From: an uncultured Clostridia bacterium | Lineage (GTDB): Bacteria > Bacillota > Clostridia > Oscillospirales > Acutalibacteraceae | Assembly: GCA_946186245.1 (NCBI GenBank) | Contig: CAMHMN010000010.1 | Coordinates: 1-49,631 of the forward strand | Reading direction: 5' to 3' | DNA: 49,631 nt | Shown here: positions 16,947 through 25,660 of the stretch, in pieces | Position numbering within the stretch: position 1 is the first letter of the stretch | Layout of the letters: the number at the start of each line of letters is the position of its first letter | Position numbers and translations under genes: made by a program | The notes under the pieces: generated by a model | What the model saw: only the letters and a program-made list of their open reading frames with translations | Told to the model about the DNA's origin: nothing | Databases searched by the model: none

Positions 16947-17678
16947 ATGCTCACCGGAAAAGAATGGACTTATGACGATATTATGAGCGGCAATGTGACG
17001 GTCATGCTGACATCCTGCGGTGTGGCAACGGATATGACGGAGAAGCACGAGCTTGTGGTCGAGAACAGCAGCGTCGTGCGCAGGCTGACTTTATCCGAGA
17101 GTGTCATGTGGCACGGGCTTGTGTTTGACGCCCTTGAATTAGGCCAGTGTTTAGAGAGGTATTACCGATCGGGCCGCAATCTCGGTGTGACGCTGGATTA
17201 TGCCGTTTCTGTGATTTCCGTGCTGGCGAGGGACGATTTCATATGCTTAGGCATGGAAACCGACCGTTCGGACGCCCTCTTCACCATGTTCTGCAACGGC
17301 TTTCTTTCCCTGGCACTGGAACAGAGTCAGGTCATCAGGAAGGGAATGCGCTGCACCATGTATTACGAGCGGTTTCTGCACTGGGATCAGGTGGAACAGA
17401 GTCCCTGCCGGGATGATCCTCTGACGCCTGAGGAACAGCAGGCTCTCGATATGCTGACGGCTGAATACTGGAGTCCGGCCGAGCTGGCACGTAATCTTGA
17501 AAAAGGTTACGACAGCTCGCTGAACCGATTCATGATTCCCCACGAGAAATACGGAATTCTTTCCCTGGATCCTTATGCGGATCTGGTTCGCATGAATTAC
17601 GAGCGACGCCCCATTGCGCGGAAAACAGCTGATATTCTGCTGAAGCTTCTGAGAGGCCGAAGGGTAATTCTATATTGA
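16947..17678 (+). CDS. Unrecognised protein (243 aa) preceding two glycosyltransferases
   Basis: I do not recognise a family. It is soluble, with no signal peptide or membrane segment. It has a mixed alpha/beta look and a cluster of aromatic residues (CTMYYERFLHWDQ). The C-terminus is basic (RMNYERRPIARKTADILLKLLRGRR). AAGGAACGG precedes the ATG. It is 24 bp upstream of the first GT8 gene and shares its promoter, which suggests a link to glycan synthesis, but nothing in the sequence proves this. Confidence 0.75.
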   Translation: MLTGKEWTYDDIMSGNVTVMLTSCGVATDMTEKHELVVENSSVVRRLTLSESVMWHGLVFDALELGQCLERYYRSGRNLGVTLDYAVSVISVLARDDFICLGMETDRSDALFTMFCNGFLSLALEQSQVIRKGMRCTMYYERFLHWDQVEQSPCRDDPLTPEEQQALDMLTAEYWSPAELARNLEKGYDSSLNRFMIPHEKYGILSLDPYADLVRMNYERRPIARKTADILLKLLRGRRVILY

Positions 17679-17702
17679 GAAAAAACAAAGGATTGATAAA
17701 AA

Positions 17703-18647
17703 ATGACGGCTGATTTTTTGTTTGTATCCGATGACAAATATGTAAAAAATCTTGGAATCTGCACCTATTCCGTCATGCACAATATGTGTCCAGCAGTGGA
17801 CAAAGTCAGACTATTTGTCATGGATTGCGGCATTACCGAGCAGAACAAGCAGAAGCTGCGCCATCAGGCGGCGCGATTTGACAATGCCGAGATGATATTT
17901 TACGATATTGACGAGAAGCTCAACGCAGTCGTGCCAAAGGTGAAGACGCGATGGCACAGAGCTATATACGGCAGGCTTTTTCTCAACGAACTTCCGGCAC
18001 TTTACAGCGATATGGACAGGCTCATCTATCTTGACTGCGACCTTCTGATGGACCGACCTGTGACGGATCTCTTCACGGTGGATCTGAGCGGCAAATGCCT
18101 TGCCGCCGTCACCGACGCGGACAATTCCCCCCGCAAGCAGGCTCTGGGCATGGATCCGGACTGCAACTATATCAATTCCGGCGTGCTGGTGATAGACACG
18201 GCCCGGTGGATTCAGCTCGACGCGTCACGCAGGATTATCGAATACATCAACAGCTTTCCCGAAGCGCTGCTGTATCCCGATCAGGACGCGATCAATTACG
18301 TGCTGGGGCACGAAATTGTGATATTGCCGCCGGAATTCAATATGATGTGGATGATCTGCAAAAGGGATATTCCCAAAATGCTCCGCAGAATTCCAGACTT
18401 CTACTATTCTGCCGAGGAGCTTGAATACGCCCTTTACAACCCTTCTATCGTGCATTTCGCCGGACATAATATGTGGTCATTCGACGGAATCACCCCTGTT
18501 GCGGCAGGCGTTTTCAAAAAATACCGCAAACTGTGCGACTGGAACGACTGCAAACGACAATTCGGTTCTGCCGGTGAATTCGGCAGATGGCTCCTGATGT
18601 CTGTCAAGCGTACATTATACGGAGATTACAAAAAGGCAAATATATAA
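17703..18647 (+). CDS. GT8-family glycosyltransferase (copy 1)
   Basis: 314 residues. The GT-A fold begins with DFLFVSDDKYVKNLGICTYS. The nucleotide-sugar/metal DxD motif is LIYLDCDLLMDRPV, then the acceptor-side block CNYINSGVLVIDT and YPDQDAINYV with FNMMW. Family 8 includes retaining galactosyl- and glucosyltransferases of LPS and wall glycans. C-terminal Trp/Lys-rich helices may contact the membrane; there is no TM segment. It is about half identical to the next gene. Donor and acceptor sugars cannot be told. Confidence 0.9.
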   Translation: MTADFLFVSDDKYVKNLGICTYSVMHNMCPAVDKVRLFVMDCGITEQNKQKLRHQAARFDNAEMIFYDIDEKLNAVVPKVKTRWHRAIYGRLFLNELPALYSDMDRLIYLDCDLLMDRPVTDLFTVDLSGKCLAAVTDADNSPRKQALGMDPDCNYINSGVLVIDTARWIQLDASRRIIEYINSFPEALLYPDQDAINYVLGHEIVILPPEFNMMWMICKRDIPKMLRRIPDFYYSAEELEYALYNPSIVHFAGHNMWSFDGITPVAAGVFKKYRKLCDWNDCKRQFGSAGEFGRWLLMSVKRTLYGDYKKANI

Positions 18648-18665
18648 AAAATTGGGATGAGGAGT

Positions 18666-19607
18666 ATGACGGCTGACTTTCTGTTGGTTTCCAACGATAA
18701 TTATGTAAAGAATCTCGGCATTTGCTGCTTTTCGATTCTTTACAATATGTGTTCTGAAGTAAACAAGGTCAGACTCTTTGTCATGGACTGCGGCATTTCA
18801 GAGCCCAACAAAGAACGACTGCGCAGGCAGACCCAACGGTTTGAAAACGCGGAAATCATCTTCTGCGATATTTTGTCGCGCCTTGACGAGATTGCCAGAA
18901 GCGGTGATTTTTCTTGGCACCCGTCAATTTTCGGCCGGCTTCTCGCGGGAGAAATCCTCAAAACAACCCCCGATGTGCCACGGCTGGTCTATCTGGACTG
19001 CGATGCCCTGATGGACAAGCCCGTTACGGAGCTTTTCAGCATGGATATGCAGGGAAAGTGCCTTGCCGCAGTGGCCGACGCGGATGAGGATTGCCGTAAG
19101 AAGGCTTTGGGCATGCCGGACGAGAGTGTCTATATCAATTCCGGAGTGCTTGTGATAGATATGGACGCCTGGTGCCGGAGAAACGCTGAACAAAGAATCA
19201 TTGAATTCCTCCGACAGAGCAGAATTGAACTTTCCTTTCCCGATCAGGACGCAATCAGCTTTGTCATGAGCGACGACATGAAAATTATTCCTCTCGAATA
19301 CAACATGATGTGGATGATCTGCGACAGCGACATTCCCAAGCTGGTGCGCAATATCAGGCATATCCCCTACTCCGCCGATGAGATCAGACATGCACTCCAC
19401 CATATGAAGATTTGTCATTATTCCGGCCACGACATGTGGACATTCTACGGCATCACGCCAATTCAGGCAAGAATTTTCAAGAAGTACCGCAAGCTCTGCG
19501 ACTGGCGGGACGAAAAGCGCTCTTTTGAGACACCACTGAAATTCATTCTGTGGGTGATGAAGTCAGTCAAGCGCATTCTTCTTGGAGATATGCGCCGGGA
19601 CGGTTGA
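18666..19607 (+). CDS. GT8-family glycosyltransferase (copy 2, tandem paralog)
   Basis: 313 residues, same blocks as copy 1: MTADFLLVSNDNYVKNLGI, LVYLDCDALMDKPV, VYINSGVLVIDMD, FPDQDAISFV and YNMMWMICDSDIPK. The ATG at 18666 matches the start of copy 1; an ATG three codons earlier (18657) overlaps the GGAG that would serve as its ribosome site. The gap to copy 1 is under 20 bp. The duplication probably allows transfer of two sugars, or of one sugar to two acceptors. Confidence 0.9.
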   Translation: MTADFLLVSNDNYVKNLGICCFSILYNMCSEVNKVRLFVMDCGISEPNKERLRRQTQRFENAEIIFCDILSRLDEIARSGDFSWHPSIFGRLLAGEILKTTPDVPRLVYLDCDALMDKPVTELFSMDMQGKCLAAVADADEDCRKKALGMPDESVYINSGVLVIDMDAWCRRNAEQRIIEFLRQSRIELSFPDQDAISFVMSDDMKIIPLEYNMMWMICDSDIPKLVRNIRHIPYSADEIRHALHHMKICHYSGHDMWTFYGITPIQARIFKKYRKLCDWRDEKRSFETPLKFILWVMKSVKRILLGDMRRDG

Positions 19608-19619
19608 GTTGATTTACAT

Positions 19620-19675
19620 AAAGCGCCTGTACGCGAACGATTTTCCCGTACAGGCGCTTTCTTTTTGTTTTTCGT
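19620..19675 (+). terminator. Terminator after the tandem GT8 genes
   Basis: AAAGCGCCTGTACG pairs with CGTACAGGCGCTTT across a 13-nt loop, followed by CTTTTTGTTTTT. Located between convergent genes. Confidence 0.9.
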
Positions 19676-19692
19676 GTCTGGCAGATTGACGC

Positions 19693-21492
19693 TTACAGTA
19701 TCTTGCGGTAGAGCTCCACGAGTGTATCGGCACGGAGTGGAACGGGGCTGTTGCCCAGACGCTGGGTATTGACAGAGGCGGCAAGGCTTCTGATTTTTTC
19801 CTCATCCGTACATTCCACATGCTTCAAGCCAAGCTCGTCGAAGAATCCGACAAACTTATCCGCAGCTTCCTCCGTCGTTTGGCAGTCGAAACGGTCGGCC
19901 AGTATCTTCAGCACCTGAATCAGGTGGGCTTCGCCTCTGGGATCTGTGCAATCCGACGTATGCGCGGCGATGTATTTCCACACTTCCGGCAGACAAAGCG
20001 CCGCAGCATGGCCGTGGGCAATGCCGAATTCCGACGTCAGCTTATAGCACATGGCATGTGCAGCCGTGGTCTGGGAAATATTGATCGCCTGACCGGCAAG
20101 ATTGGCCGCCCGGAGTATCTGAAACGCCGCTTCCCCGTCACCGCTCAGATAGGCGCGGTAGTTGTCAAGGATTTTGGCAAGGGCCAGCTCCGAGCATTTG
20201 CGGCTCTTTACGCTGGAATTGATCGACCAGATGGATTCCACCGCGTGACAGGTCGCGTCGAGCAGGGTAGCTTTCTTGTGGGACTCCGGCAGTCCTTTCA
20301 GAAGGGACGCGTCGTGTACCGCCACATCGGGCAGAATACAGTCGTCGGTGACAGACTGCTTCTTTCCGTTATAATAGATGACCGCAAACCGCGTGGATTC
20401 GCTGCCCGTGCCGGCAGTCGTCGGAATGGCGATATGCTTCGTCGCGGAGAACACATGCGGCTGATCAATATACGGCCGGTCGCTGTCCATCACGGAATAG
20501 AGCTTAATGCACTTGGCAACGTCGATGGTGCTGCCGCCGCCGATGGAAACAATGCAGTCGCTGCCGCTGGCGAGGTATTTTGCGACACCCTCGCACACTT
20601 CTTCATAACGGGGATTGGGAGTGAATTTGTCAAAAACCTCATAGGCAAAGTCGAATTTGCCTTCATACAGCGCCGTTGGAACACCGCTGACCACAAATGC
20701 CTTTTTCAGGTCGTATTTTTCCATGACGCCGCTCACGCGCTCGATTCCGCATTCCATCTCCTGTTCGTCAAAATCGAAAAGGCGGATTTCAGAGGAAACG
20801 CGCGCAAGGTCGTCCGGCGTGTCCACTTCGTCGATGTAATAGTCCTGGTAACCGAATTCGCTCACCGAAAGCTGCGGAAATATCTCATTCATCGCGTTCT
20901 CAGCATAGCACTGATCCTTGCCTTCCGCGATGAATTTCTCCACCTGGCTGACCCATGCCGCCGCGTCGGCTGCACTCAGCTTGTAGAAGGGTTGGAACGC
21001 ATAGCAATTCTCATCAAAAATTTTGACCGAAACCTCTCTGATGCAGCCCTCGGTTATTCTCGCCTTGAAGTCCTTTTCCGGAAGGGGCTTTCTGCGGTTG
21101 ACACAGCCCAAAGACGGAACGCTTGAGAAGAGTATCGACTTCACCAGATTCTTGTCAAAAACCAGGTCGCCATGCAAAAGCAATAGATCGCCGATGATGT
21201 ATTCTCTGGCGAGATACATGGAATAAATGTAATTTGTCTTGTCATAGATCGGGTTTTCCACAAATGTGAATTTGCACCCCGCCAGGTGCGGCGCCTTGCT
21301 GGCTTCAATCAGCTGTTCCTTGAAGGGACCGACCGTCACCACAAATTCATTGATGCCGCACTCATGCAGCAATCTGAGCTGACGCTCGAATATCGCCTCG
21401 TGATTCTGCAGACGCACCATGGATTTGTGGTTGTGCGCGGTCAGCTCGCCCATTCGCTTGCCCAGACCGGAATTGAATATTACTGCTTTCAT
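19693..21492 (-). CDS. Fusion: MobA-like nucleotidyltransferase plus iron-type alcohol dehydrogenase (phosphonoacetaldehyde reductase)
   Basis: 599 residues. Residues 1-~235 are a GT-A-type nucleotidyltransferase: FNSGLGKRMGELT loop, KSMVRL, LLLLHGDLVFD (HGD at ~107-109) and YYIDEVDTPDDL. Residues ~250-599 are an iron-containing alcohol dehydrogenase: GGGSTIDVAKC (NAD loop, ~318), PTTAGTGSE, and metal ligands D412, H416, H479 and H493. Third gene of the phosphonate operon. I infer that the dehydrogenase half reduces phosphonoacetaldehyde to 2-hydroxyethylphosphonate and the N-terminal half makes its CMP ester, comparable to the PntC-type cytidylyltransferases of phosphonate pathways. Activities are unproven. 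Confidence 0.88.
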   Translation of the reverse strand: MKAVIFNSGLGKRMGELTAHNHKSMVRLQNHEAIFERQLRLLHECGINEFVVTVGPFKEQLIEASKAPHLAGCKFTFVENPIYDKTNYIYSMYLAREYIIGDLLLLHGDLVFDKNLVKSILFSSVPSLGCVNRRKPLPEKDFKARITEGCIREVSVKIFDENCYAFQPFYKLSAADAAAWVSQVEKFIAEGKDQCYAENAMNEIFPQLSVSEFGYQDYYIDEVDTPDDLARVSSEIRLFDFDEQEMECGIERVSGVMEKYDLKKAFVVSGVPTALYEGKFDFAYEVFDKFTPNPRYEEVCEGVAKYLASGSDCIVSIGGGSTIDVAKCIKLYSVMDSDRPYIDQPHVFSATKHIAIPTTAGTGSESTRFAVIYYNGKKQSVTDDCILPDVAVHDASLLKGLPESHKKATLLDATCHAVESIWSINSSVKSRKCSELALAKILDNYRAYLSGDGEAAFQILRAANLAGQAINISQTTAAHAMCYKLTSEFGIAHGHAAALCLPEVWKYIAAHTSDCTDPRGEAHLIQVLKILADRFDCQTTEEAADKFVGFFDELGLKHVECTDEEKIRSLAASVNTQRLGNSPVPLRADTLVELYRKIL

Positions 21493-21517
21493 TGATCGAT
21501 ATCAGTTCCTTTCGCAC

Positions 21518-22624
21518 TCAAAGAAATCTCTCCATCATGGCCTTTTTGTTTTCCGCAGGAGAGACTGTGGGTCTGCCGAGGTCATCCCTCGATCCCTGGT
21601 GGGTGTAGATGATCAGCGCGCCAAGCCGGACTTTTGCCAGCTGTTCCATCGCCGCGGTGATCTCTTCCGGTGTTTCGGCTGTCATGACATGCTGAAATCC
21701 TACCGCTTTCAGAATGGCGGGAATGTCGATCTTGAATCCCACCGTCGGCTGGCCTCCCACCGATTCGTGGGCACCGTTATTGTTCAGAATGTACTTGAAA
21801 TTGGCGCCCGCTTTATCTGCGTTGATGGCAAAAGCTCCCATGTGCATGATGAAAGAGCCATCGCCGTCGATACAGTAGACATTTTTCTTCGTTCCAAGCG
21901 ACATGCCCAGCGCAATCGAGGAGGTATGCCCCATTCCGCCCACCGTGAGGAAATCGCCGGAATGACTTTGTCCGCGCGCTTCCCTGATTTCGAATATCTC
22001 ACGGGATGTCTTGCCGGTGGTGGATACTATGAAATCCTCTTCCGGAATGCTGTCCAGCACGAATTTCAGCGCGTCCTCGCGGGACAGCGGATAATCGGAC
22101 TTCGCCTTGTCCGTTTTATAGGGGGAGAAGGTTCCCTTGCGCACGACAATGGCAAAGGGCTTGCTGCACGCCTGCATGTATCTTACTGCCCGATCGATCT
22201 GGGGAACATAGTCGTCCTCCAGAATTTCATATTCAATGCCCATTGCCTCCAGCAGCGCCAGTGTCACCTTTCCCTGCTTCTTGTGCTGCGGTTCGTCCTT
22301 GGTACCGGGTTCGCCCCGCCAGCCGATCAGCAGCAGCAGCGGAATGGAATAAACTTCCTCATCCGCGATGGAGAGCAGGGGATTGACCGCGTTTCCTTCC
22401 CCGCTGTTCTGCATATAGACCACGCCGTAACGTCCGGTGGCGATGTGGTAGCCGCAGGCGATTCCCACGGCATTGCCCTCGTTGGCGGCGATGATGTTGC
22501 GGTCGTCAGGGGCATTCTGCTTGATGCAGGCACAGATGTTCGCCAGAAGCGAATCGGGAACGCCGGTGAAGAAATCCATGTTTTTTTCTATAAGTGTATC
22601 ATAGAATGCTTTTGTATCTATCAT
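21518..22624 (-). CDS. ppd: Phosphonopyruvate decarboxylase
   Basis: 368 residues, the normal length. ThDP enzyme of the phosphonopyruvate/sulfopyruvate decarboxylase group. GVPDSLLANIC and IIAANEGNAVGIACGYH hold the N-terminal Glu that activates ThDP; CIDGDGSFIMHMG...NNNGAHES is the ThDP diphosphate/Mg motif. It converts phosphonopyruvate to phosphonoacetaldehyde and CO2, the irreversible step that pulls the mutase reaction forward. It starts 15 bp after pepM stops and is followed 25 bp later by the fused reductase. Confidence 0.93.
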   Translation of the reverse strand: MIDTKAFYDTLIEKNMDFFTGVPDSLLANICACIKQNAPDDRNIIAANEGNAVGIACGYHIATGRYGVVYMQNSGEGNAVNPLLSIADEEVYSIPLLLLIGWRGEPGTKDEPQHKKQGKVTLALLEAMGIEYEILEDDYVPQIDRAVRYMQACSKPFAIVVRKGTFSPYKTDKAKSDYPLSREDALKFVLDSIPEEDFIVSTTGKTSREIFEIREARGQSHSGDFLTVGGMGHTSSIALGMSLGTKKNVYCIDGDGSFIMHMGAFAINADKAGANFKYILNNNGAHESVGGQPTVGFKIDIPAILKAVGFQHVMTAETPEEITAAMEQLAKVRLGALIIYTHQGSRDDLGRPTVSPAENKKAMMERFL

Positions 22625-22639
22625 AATCTAAAAGACCTT

Positions 22640-23956
22640 TCAGTTTTTGTTCGGAATAAGTGACAGCACTTCCTTGATGGAAAGACAGACATCGTCCACT
22701 TCTTTGCTGCGGGAACACTCGAGTATTCTTTTCGCGGTGCTGGCCATGGCCGGATAGGCGCTCCGGAGCAGATGGTTGGCGTAGATGATAATATTGGCTC
22801 CGGCCATATGGAGTTCTTCCTCCGTGAACTGGTTGTAGGATGTCGGCACCAGTATCACGGGCACCTCCGGATAGTCCTCCCTGAATCTGCGCAGGAATTC
22901 AAATATCTCCGCACCGTCCTTCTGGCGGCTGTGGATCATGATGCCGTCGGCGCCGCCTTCTTCCAGATAAATCCTGGCGCGTTCCAGTGCGTCCTCTATG
23001 CCCATGCCGGCGATGAGGCTTTCCAGACGGGCGAATATCATGAAATCCCGGGTCTGCTGCGCTTGTTTCCCGGCACGCAGCTTGGCGGCAAATTCATGAG
23101 GATCGTCCAGAATCTGCCTGGCGTCGGTTCCGAAGAGGGAATTCTGTTTCAGTCCCGTCTTATCCTCGATAATAATGGCGGAAACGCCCAGACGCTCCAG
23201 CGTCCGCACGTTGAAATAGAAATGTTCCAGCTTGCCGCCTGTATCTCCATCCAGAATGATAGGCTTGGTGGTGACTTCCATTATTTCGTTGATGGTGTTG
23301 ATGCGGCTGGTAAGGTCGACCAGTTCGATGTCCGGTTTGCCCTTAAAGGTGGAATCGCACAGACTGCTTACCCACATGGCATCGTATTCCTTCACCGAAG
23401 CAGTGGCTGCATCCTCGACGCGTGTGTTTTCCACTATCAGGCCGGAAAGGCCGTTGGAGGCCTCCATGACGCGAAGCCACGGCTTTATGTTGAGCATTCT
23501 GCGCAGTTTTGCACGCCGGACGTCGGGCGTATTGTAGATGGAGCCCAGGCTCTGTTCCAGCTGTGAAGTGCTGACGCCTGTGGTGTACGGTACTTCCACC
23601 AGCTTGCCGCCGTATTCGTTGAGAAGCTCTATGACCTCGTGGCGGATGTTGCTTTGTACGCCGTTTGCCCAGTCGTCACCGTGCACAACATAATCCGGAC
23701 GCAGCCGGCGGATATTGTCGGCGTAGGAAAGCGTGTCCTGCCTGACTGTGCTGACAACGCCCTTGAGACTGCTGAGGAGAGCAGCACGCGTGTCATAATC
23801 AAGCAGCGGCAGGCGCTTGTAGGTGGCCACTGCTTCATCCGTAAGCACTCCGATGATCACGTCCCCCAACTTTGCTCCCTCGTTGATAATGTTAATGTGT
23901 CCGCGGTGAATAATATCAGCGGACATGGCAATGTAAACCGTTTTTCTTGTATCCAT
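22640..23956 (-). CDS. pepM: Phosphoenolpyruvate mutase with N-terminal TagD-like cytidylyltransferase domain
   Basis: 438 residues. Residues 1-~135 form a HIGH-type nucleotidyltransferase domain (HRGH at 17-20, [17 protein letters not shown]). Residues ~155-438 are the isocitrate-lyase-fold PEP mutase, with GDTGG (237-241) and the diagnostic [10 protein letters not shown] (264-273) that separates mutases from lyases. PEP mutase forms the C-P bond by rearranging PEP to phosphonopyruvate. First gene of a three-gene operon with a GGAG site 8 nt before its ATG. The HIGH domain may activate the product or an accessory alcohol phosphate; its role here is unknown. Confidence 0.94.
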   Translation of the reverse strand: MDTRKTVYIAMSADIIHRGHINIINEGAKLGDVIIGVLTDEAVATYKRLPLLDYDTRAALLSSLKGVVSTVRQDTLSYADNIRRLRPDYVVHGDDWANGVQSNIRHEVIELLNEYGGKLVEVPYTTGVSTSQLEQSLGSIYNTPDVRRAKLRRMLNIKPWLRVMEASNGLSGLIVENTRVEDAATASVKEYDAMWVSSLCDSTFKGKPDIELVDLTSRINTINEIMEVTTKPIILDGDTGGKLEHFYFNVRTLERLGVSAIIIEDKTGLKQNSLFGTDARQILDDPHEFAAKLRAGKQAQQTRDFMIFARLESLIAGMGIEDALERARIYLEEGGADGIMIHSRQKDGAEIFEFLRRFREDYPEVPVILVPTSYNQFTEEELHMAGANIIIYANHLLRSAYPAMASTAKRILECSRSKEVDDVCLSIKEVLSLIPNKN

Positions 23957-23996
23957 TTTTCCAGCTCCCTGTGGTGTTTCGTAAATTGTAAATCAT

Positions 23997-24007
23997 ATTA
24001 TACCATA
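23997..24007 (-). promoter_or_regulatory. Extended -10 of the phosphonate operon
   Basis: Minus strand TATGGTATAAT, about 40 bp upstream of pepM. No clear -35 box. Confidence 0.55.
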
Positions 24008-24034
24008 GCAATTCCGCAAAAGCTATACAAATTT

Positions 24035-24085
24035 AAAAAATAACAGAAAAATCCGCCGAATATTTCTGCTAAATACCCGGCGGAT
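24035..24085 (-). terminator. Terminator after the 24095 gene
   Basis: Minus strand ATCCGCCG (24078-24085) pairs with CGGCGGAT (24051-24058), with an inner GTATTT/AAATAT pairing. TTTTCTGTTATTTTTT follows. It insulates the phosphonate operon from upstream transcription. Confidence 0.9.
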
Positions 24086-24094
24086 ATTTTAATC

Positions 24095-24511
24095 CTATTG
24101 ATTGCTTGCAAAGAACTCATCAGCCGTCAATCCGGCGGTAAGTACTTCCACCTTTTTGATCTCGATGATCGTTCGTCCGTATTCGTCTGTTTTCAGTCCG
24201 GTTGTCGATGTCATTTTCACCTTTGAACCGATCGTAATGTCAAGGGCTTCACAGGAATTGCCGTCGACATCGTAGAATTCGCATCCGTTGGGAAGGAATT
24301 TGATGTAGAGCTTGTCGGGATCGCCGGTGTACGCGCCGTCGTTTTTATCGAAATTAATCAGCTTGGCAGTATATGAATCGATAAAGTCCACTTCGCCGAT
24401 GATATACTGCTCAGGTTTCCACCGTCTGAAAGCAATTACTCCGATGACAATCAACGCTACAATGCCCATGATGACAAACGCCTGCATTCTTCCGGTTAAG
24501 TGTTTCTTCAA
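24095..24511 (-). CDS. Small membrane-anchored protein of unknown function
   Basis: 138 residues. An N-terminal anchor (QAFVIMGIVALIVIGVIAFR, ~10-28) is followed by an external beta-rich domain of ~105 residues with no family I recognise (GEVDFIDSYTAKLINFD, ITIGSKVKM). The start is uncertain: the open frame begins at TTG (24511) without a ribosome site, while an internal ATG at 24487 has GGAAG very close. A good promoter upstream and a terminator downstream make it a single-gene transcript. Confidence 0.7.
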   Translation of the reverse strand: MKKHLTGRMQAFVIMGIVALIVIGVIAFRRWKPEQYIIGEVDFIDSYTAKLINFDKNDGAYTGDPDKLYIKFLPNGCEFYDVDGNSCEALDITIGSKVKMTSTTGLKTDEYGRTIIEIKKVEVLTAGLTADEFFASNQ

Positions 24512-24580
24512 ATCATTTAAAATAACGATCGCTTCCTTTCGGCTTGATAAGCTAATTAATTAATTTTAGCTTTTGATTAT

Positions 24581-24608
24581 ATTATATCATCAATTTTCAG
24601 AAAATCAA
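24581..24608 (-). promoter_or_regulatory. Promoter of the 24095 gene
   Basis: Minus strand TTGATT, 16-bp spacer, TATAAT (extended TGA). About 70 bp upstream of the start. Confidence 0.6.
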
Positions 24609-24637
24609 CACAAAAATTAAAGTTTTTTTCTTTTTTT

Positions 24638-25129
24638 TTACAAATCAAACATTTTATGACAGAAAAGCTTGCCTGTTTCGGTGACAAAAATGCTTTCGCA
24701 GGCATACCGGATTTCTTCCTCCGAAGCGCCGTCTTCATACAGATTGACCAGAAGATCCGATTCAATGAGTATCTGATGATCCCAGCCGCCTATCTGCCGA
24801 TAGGTGTGGTGATGTCCCACCAGCCAGCAAACGCGGCTGATCACCTTTTCATCAAATCCAAGAGCCGTAAGCATGTCTTTTGCCAGCCCCGGTCCTTCCT
24901 CCTCCTGCAGCTTCCCGTCGCACTTGCCGTATTTCAGCTCACAGATACGGATGCCAATGTCATGCACTGCGGCGGCTGCTTCGAGGATATAGAGCGTTTC
25001 CTCATCCAGTCCTTCCAGCCTGCCGATGGTCCGGGCAAGGTCGTGTACCTTGATAAAATGATGTATCCTGCGCGCGTCCCCCCTGTAATAGGAGATCATG
25101 GCTCCCAGGAGCTGTGATATGTCGGACAT
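24638..25129 (-). CDS. HD-domain phosphohydrolase
   Basis: 163 residues. The HD metal ligands are visible in order: HHFIKVHDLA, AAAVHDIGIR (the HD), LVGHHHT and LIESDLLVN. Such small HD proteins hydrolyse nucleotides or phosphate esters; the substrate is not predictable. The chosen start, MSDISQLL at 25127-25129, has AAGGAAAGGG 11 nt upstream. It follows spoIIID on the same strand after 79 bp, so it may be read through from it. Confidence 0.85.
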   Translation of the reverse strand: MSDISQLLGAMISYYRGDARRIHHFIKVHDLARTIGRLEGLDEETLYILEAAAAVHDIGIRICELKYGKCDGKLQEEEGPGLAKDMLTALGFDEKVISRVCWLVGHHHTYRQIGGWDHQILIESDLLVNLYEDGASEEEIRYACESIFVTETGKLFCHKMFDL

Positions 25130-25208
25130 TTTACAAGCAACCCTTTCCTTGGTTGATGATTTACGGTAATTATACCACATCGCCGCGCGGATTTATACAA
25201 CAATAATG

Positions 25209-25502
25209 TTAAGATTGTATGTGATTCTGATCGTTCAGATCCCCTGCCATACGGCGGTATTTTTCACGGGTTGCGTTTCCGCCCCTGATGTGGCGTTCGG
25301 ATTTGTTCACTTCCAGAATTTCTCTGACCTTCCTGTACAGCGCCATGTCGGTTTCCCGCAGTCTCTGCGTCACTTCCTTGTGTACGGTGGATTTGGAGAT
25401 TCCCGTCGCTGCTGCCGCTGCCCTGACGGTTGTTCTGTGTTCCACAATGTATTCTCCCAGCATCACGGCTCTCCGTTTGCTGTCAAGCATCGTCACATTC
25501 AT
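25209..25502 (-). CDS. spoIIID: Sporulation transcriptional regulator SpoIIID
   Basis: 97 residues. Matches SpoIIID: GEYIVEHRTTVRAAAAATGISKSTVHK is the helix-turn-helix (residues ~16-43), then VTQRL and a basic C-terminal helix with SERHIRGGNATREKYR. In spore formers it is a mother-cell DNA-binding protein that switches genes between the sigma-E and sigma-K stages. GGAGGGG precedes the ATG by 7-8 nt. About 10 residues longer than the Bacillus protein at the C-terminus. Confidence 0.95.
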   Translation of the reverse strand: MNVTMLDSKRRAVMLGEYIVEHRTTVRAAAAATGISKSTVHKEVTQRLRETDMALYRKVREILEVNKSERHIRGGNATREKYRRMAGDLNDQNHIQS

Positions 25503-25583
25503 ACCTTTTCCCCTCCGGAATCAATACATACTGATAAATAGTATTCATTCCGTCAGAAAAATATGAAGGGTTCCGGAACGCAG

Positions 25584-25615
25584 CAAAACCGGCTTCACAA
25601 GAAAAGCCGGTTTTG
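25584..25615 (-). terminator. Bidirectional terminator hairpin
   Basis: CAAAACCGGCTT (25584-25595) pairs with AAGCCGGTTTTG (25604-25615); the U-tract lies in the stem. It ends the 25661 gene on the minus strand. Confidence 0.65.
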
Positions 25616-25660
25616 TCCAAAGGCTGAAACACTGCCGTTTTCAGCACATTCCTGTATGAA

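Noticed and set aside
19819..21126. Open frame (435 codons) on the plus strand
   Set aside because: Complement of the nucleotidyltransferase-dehydrogenase fusion.
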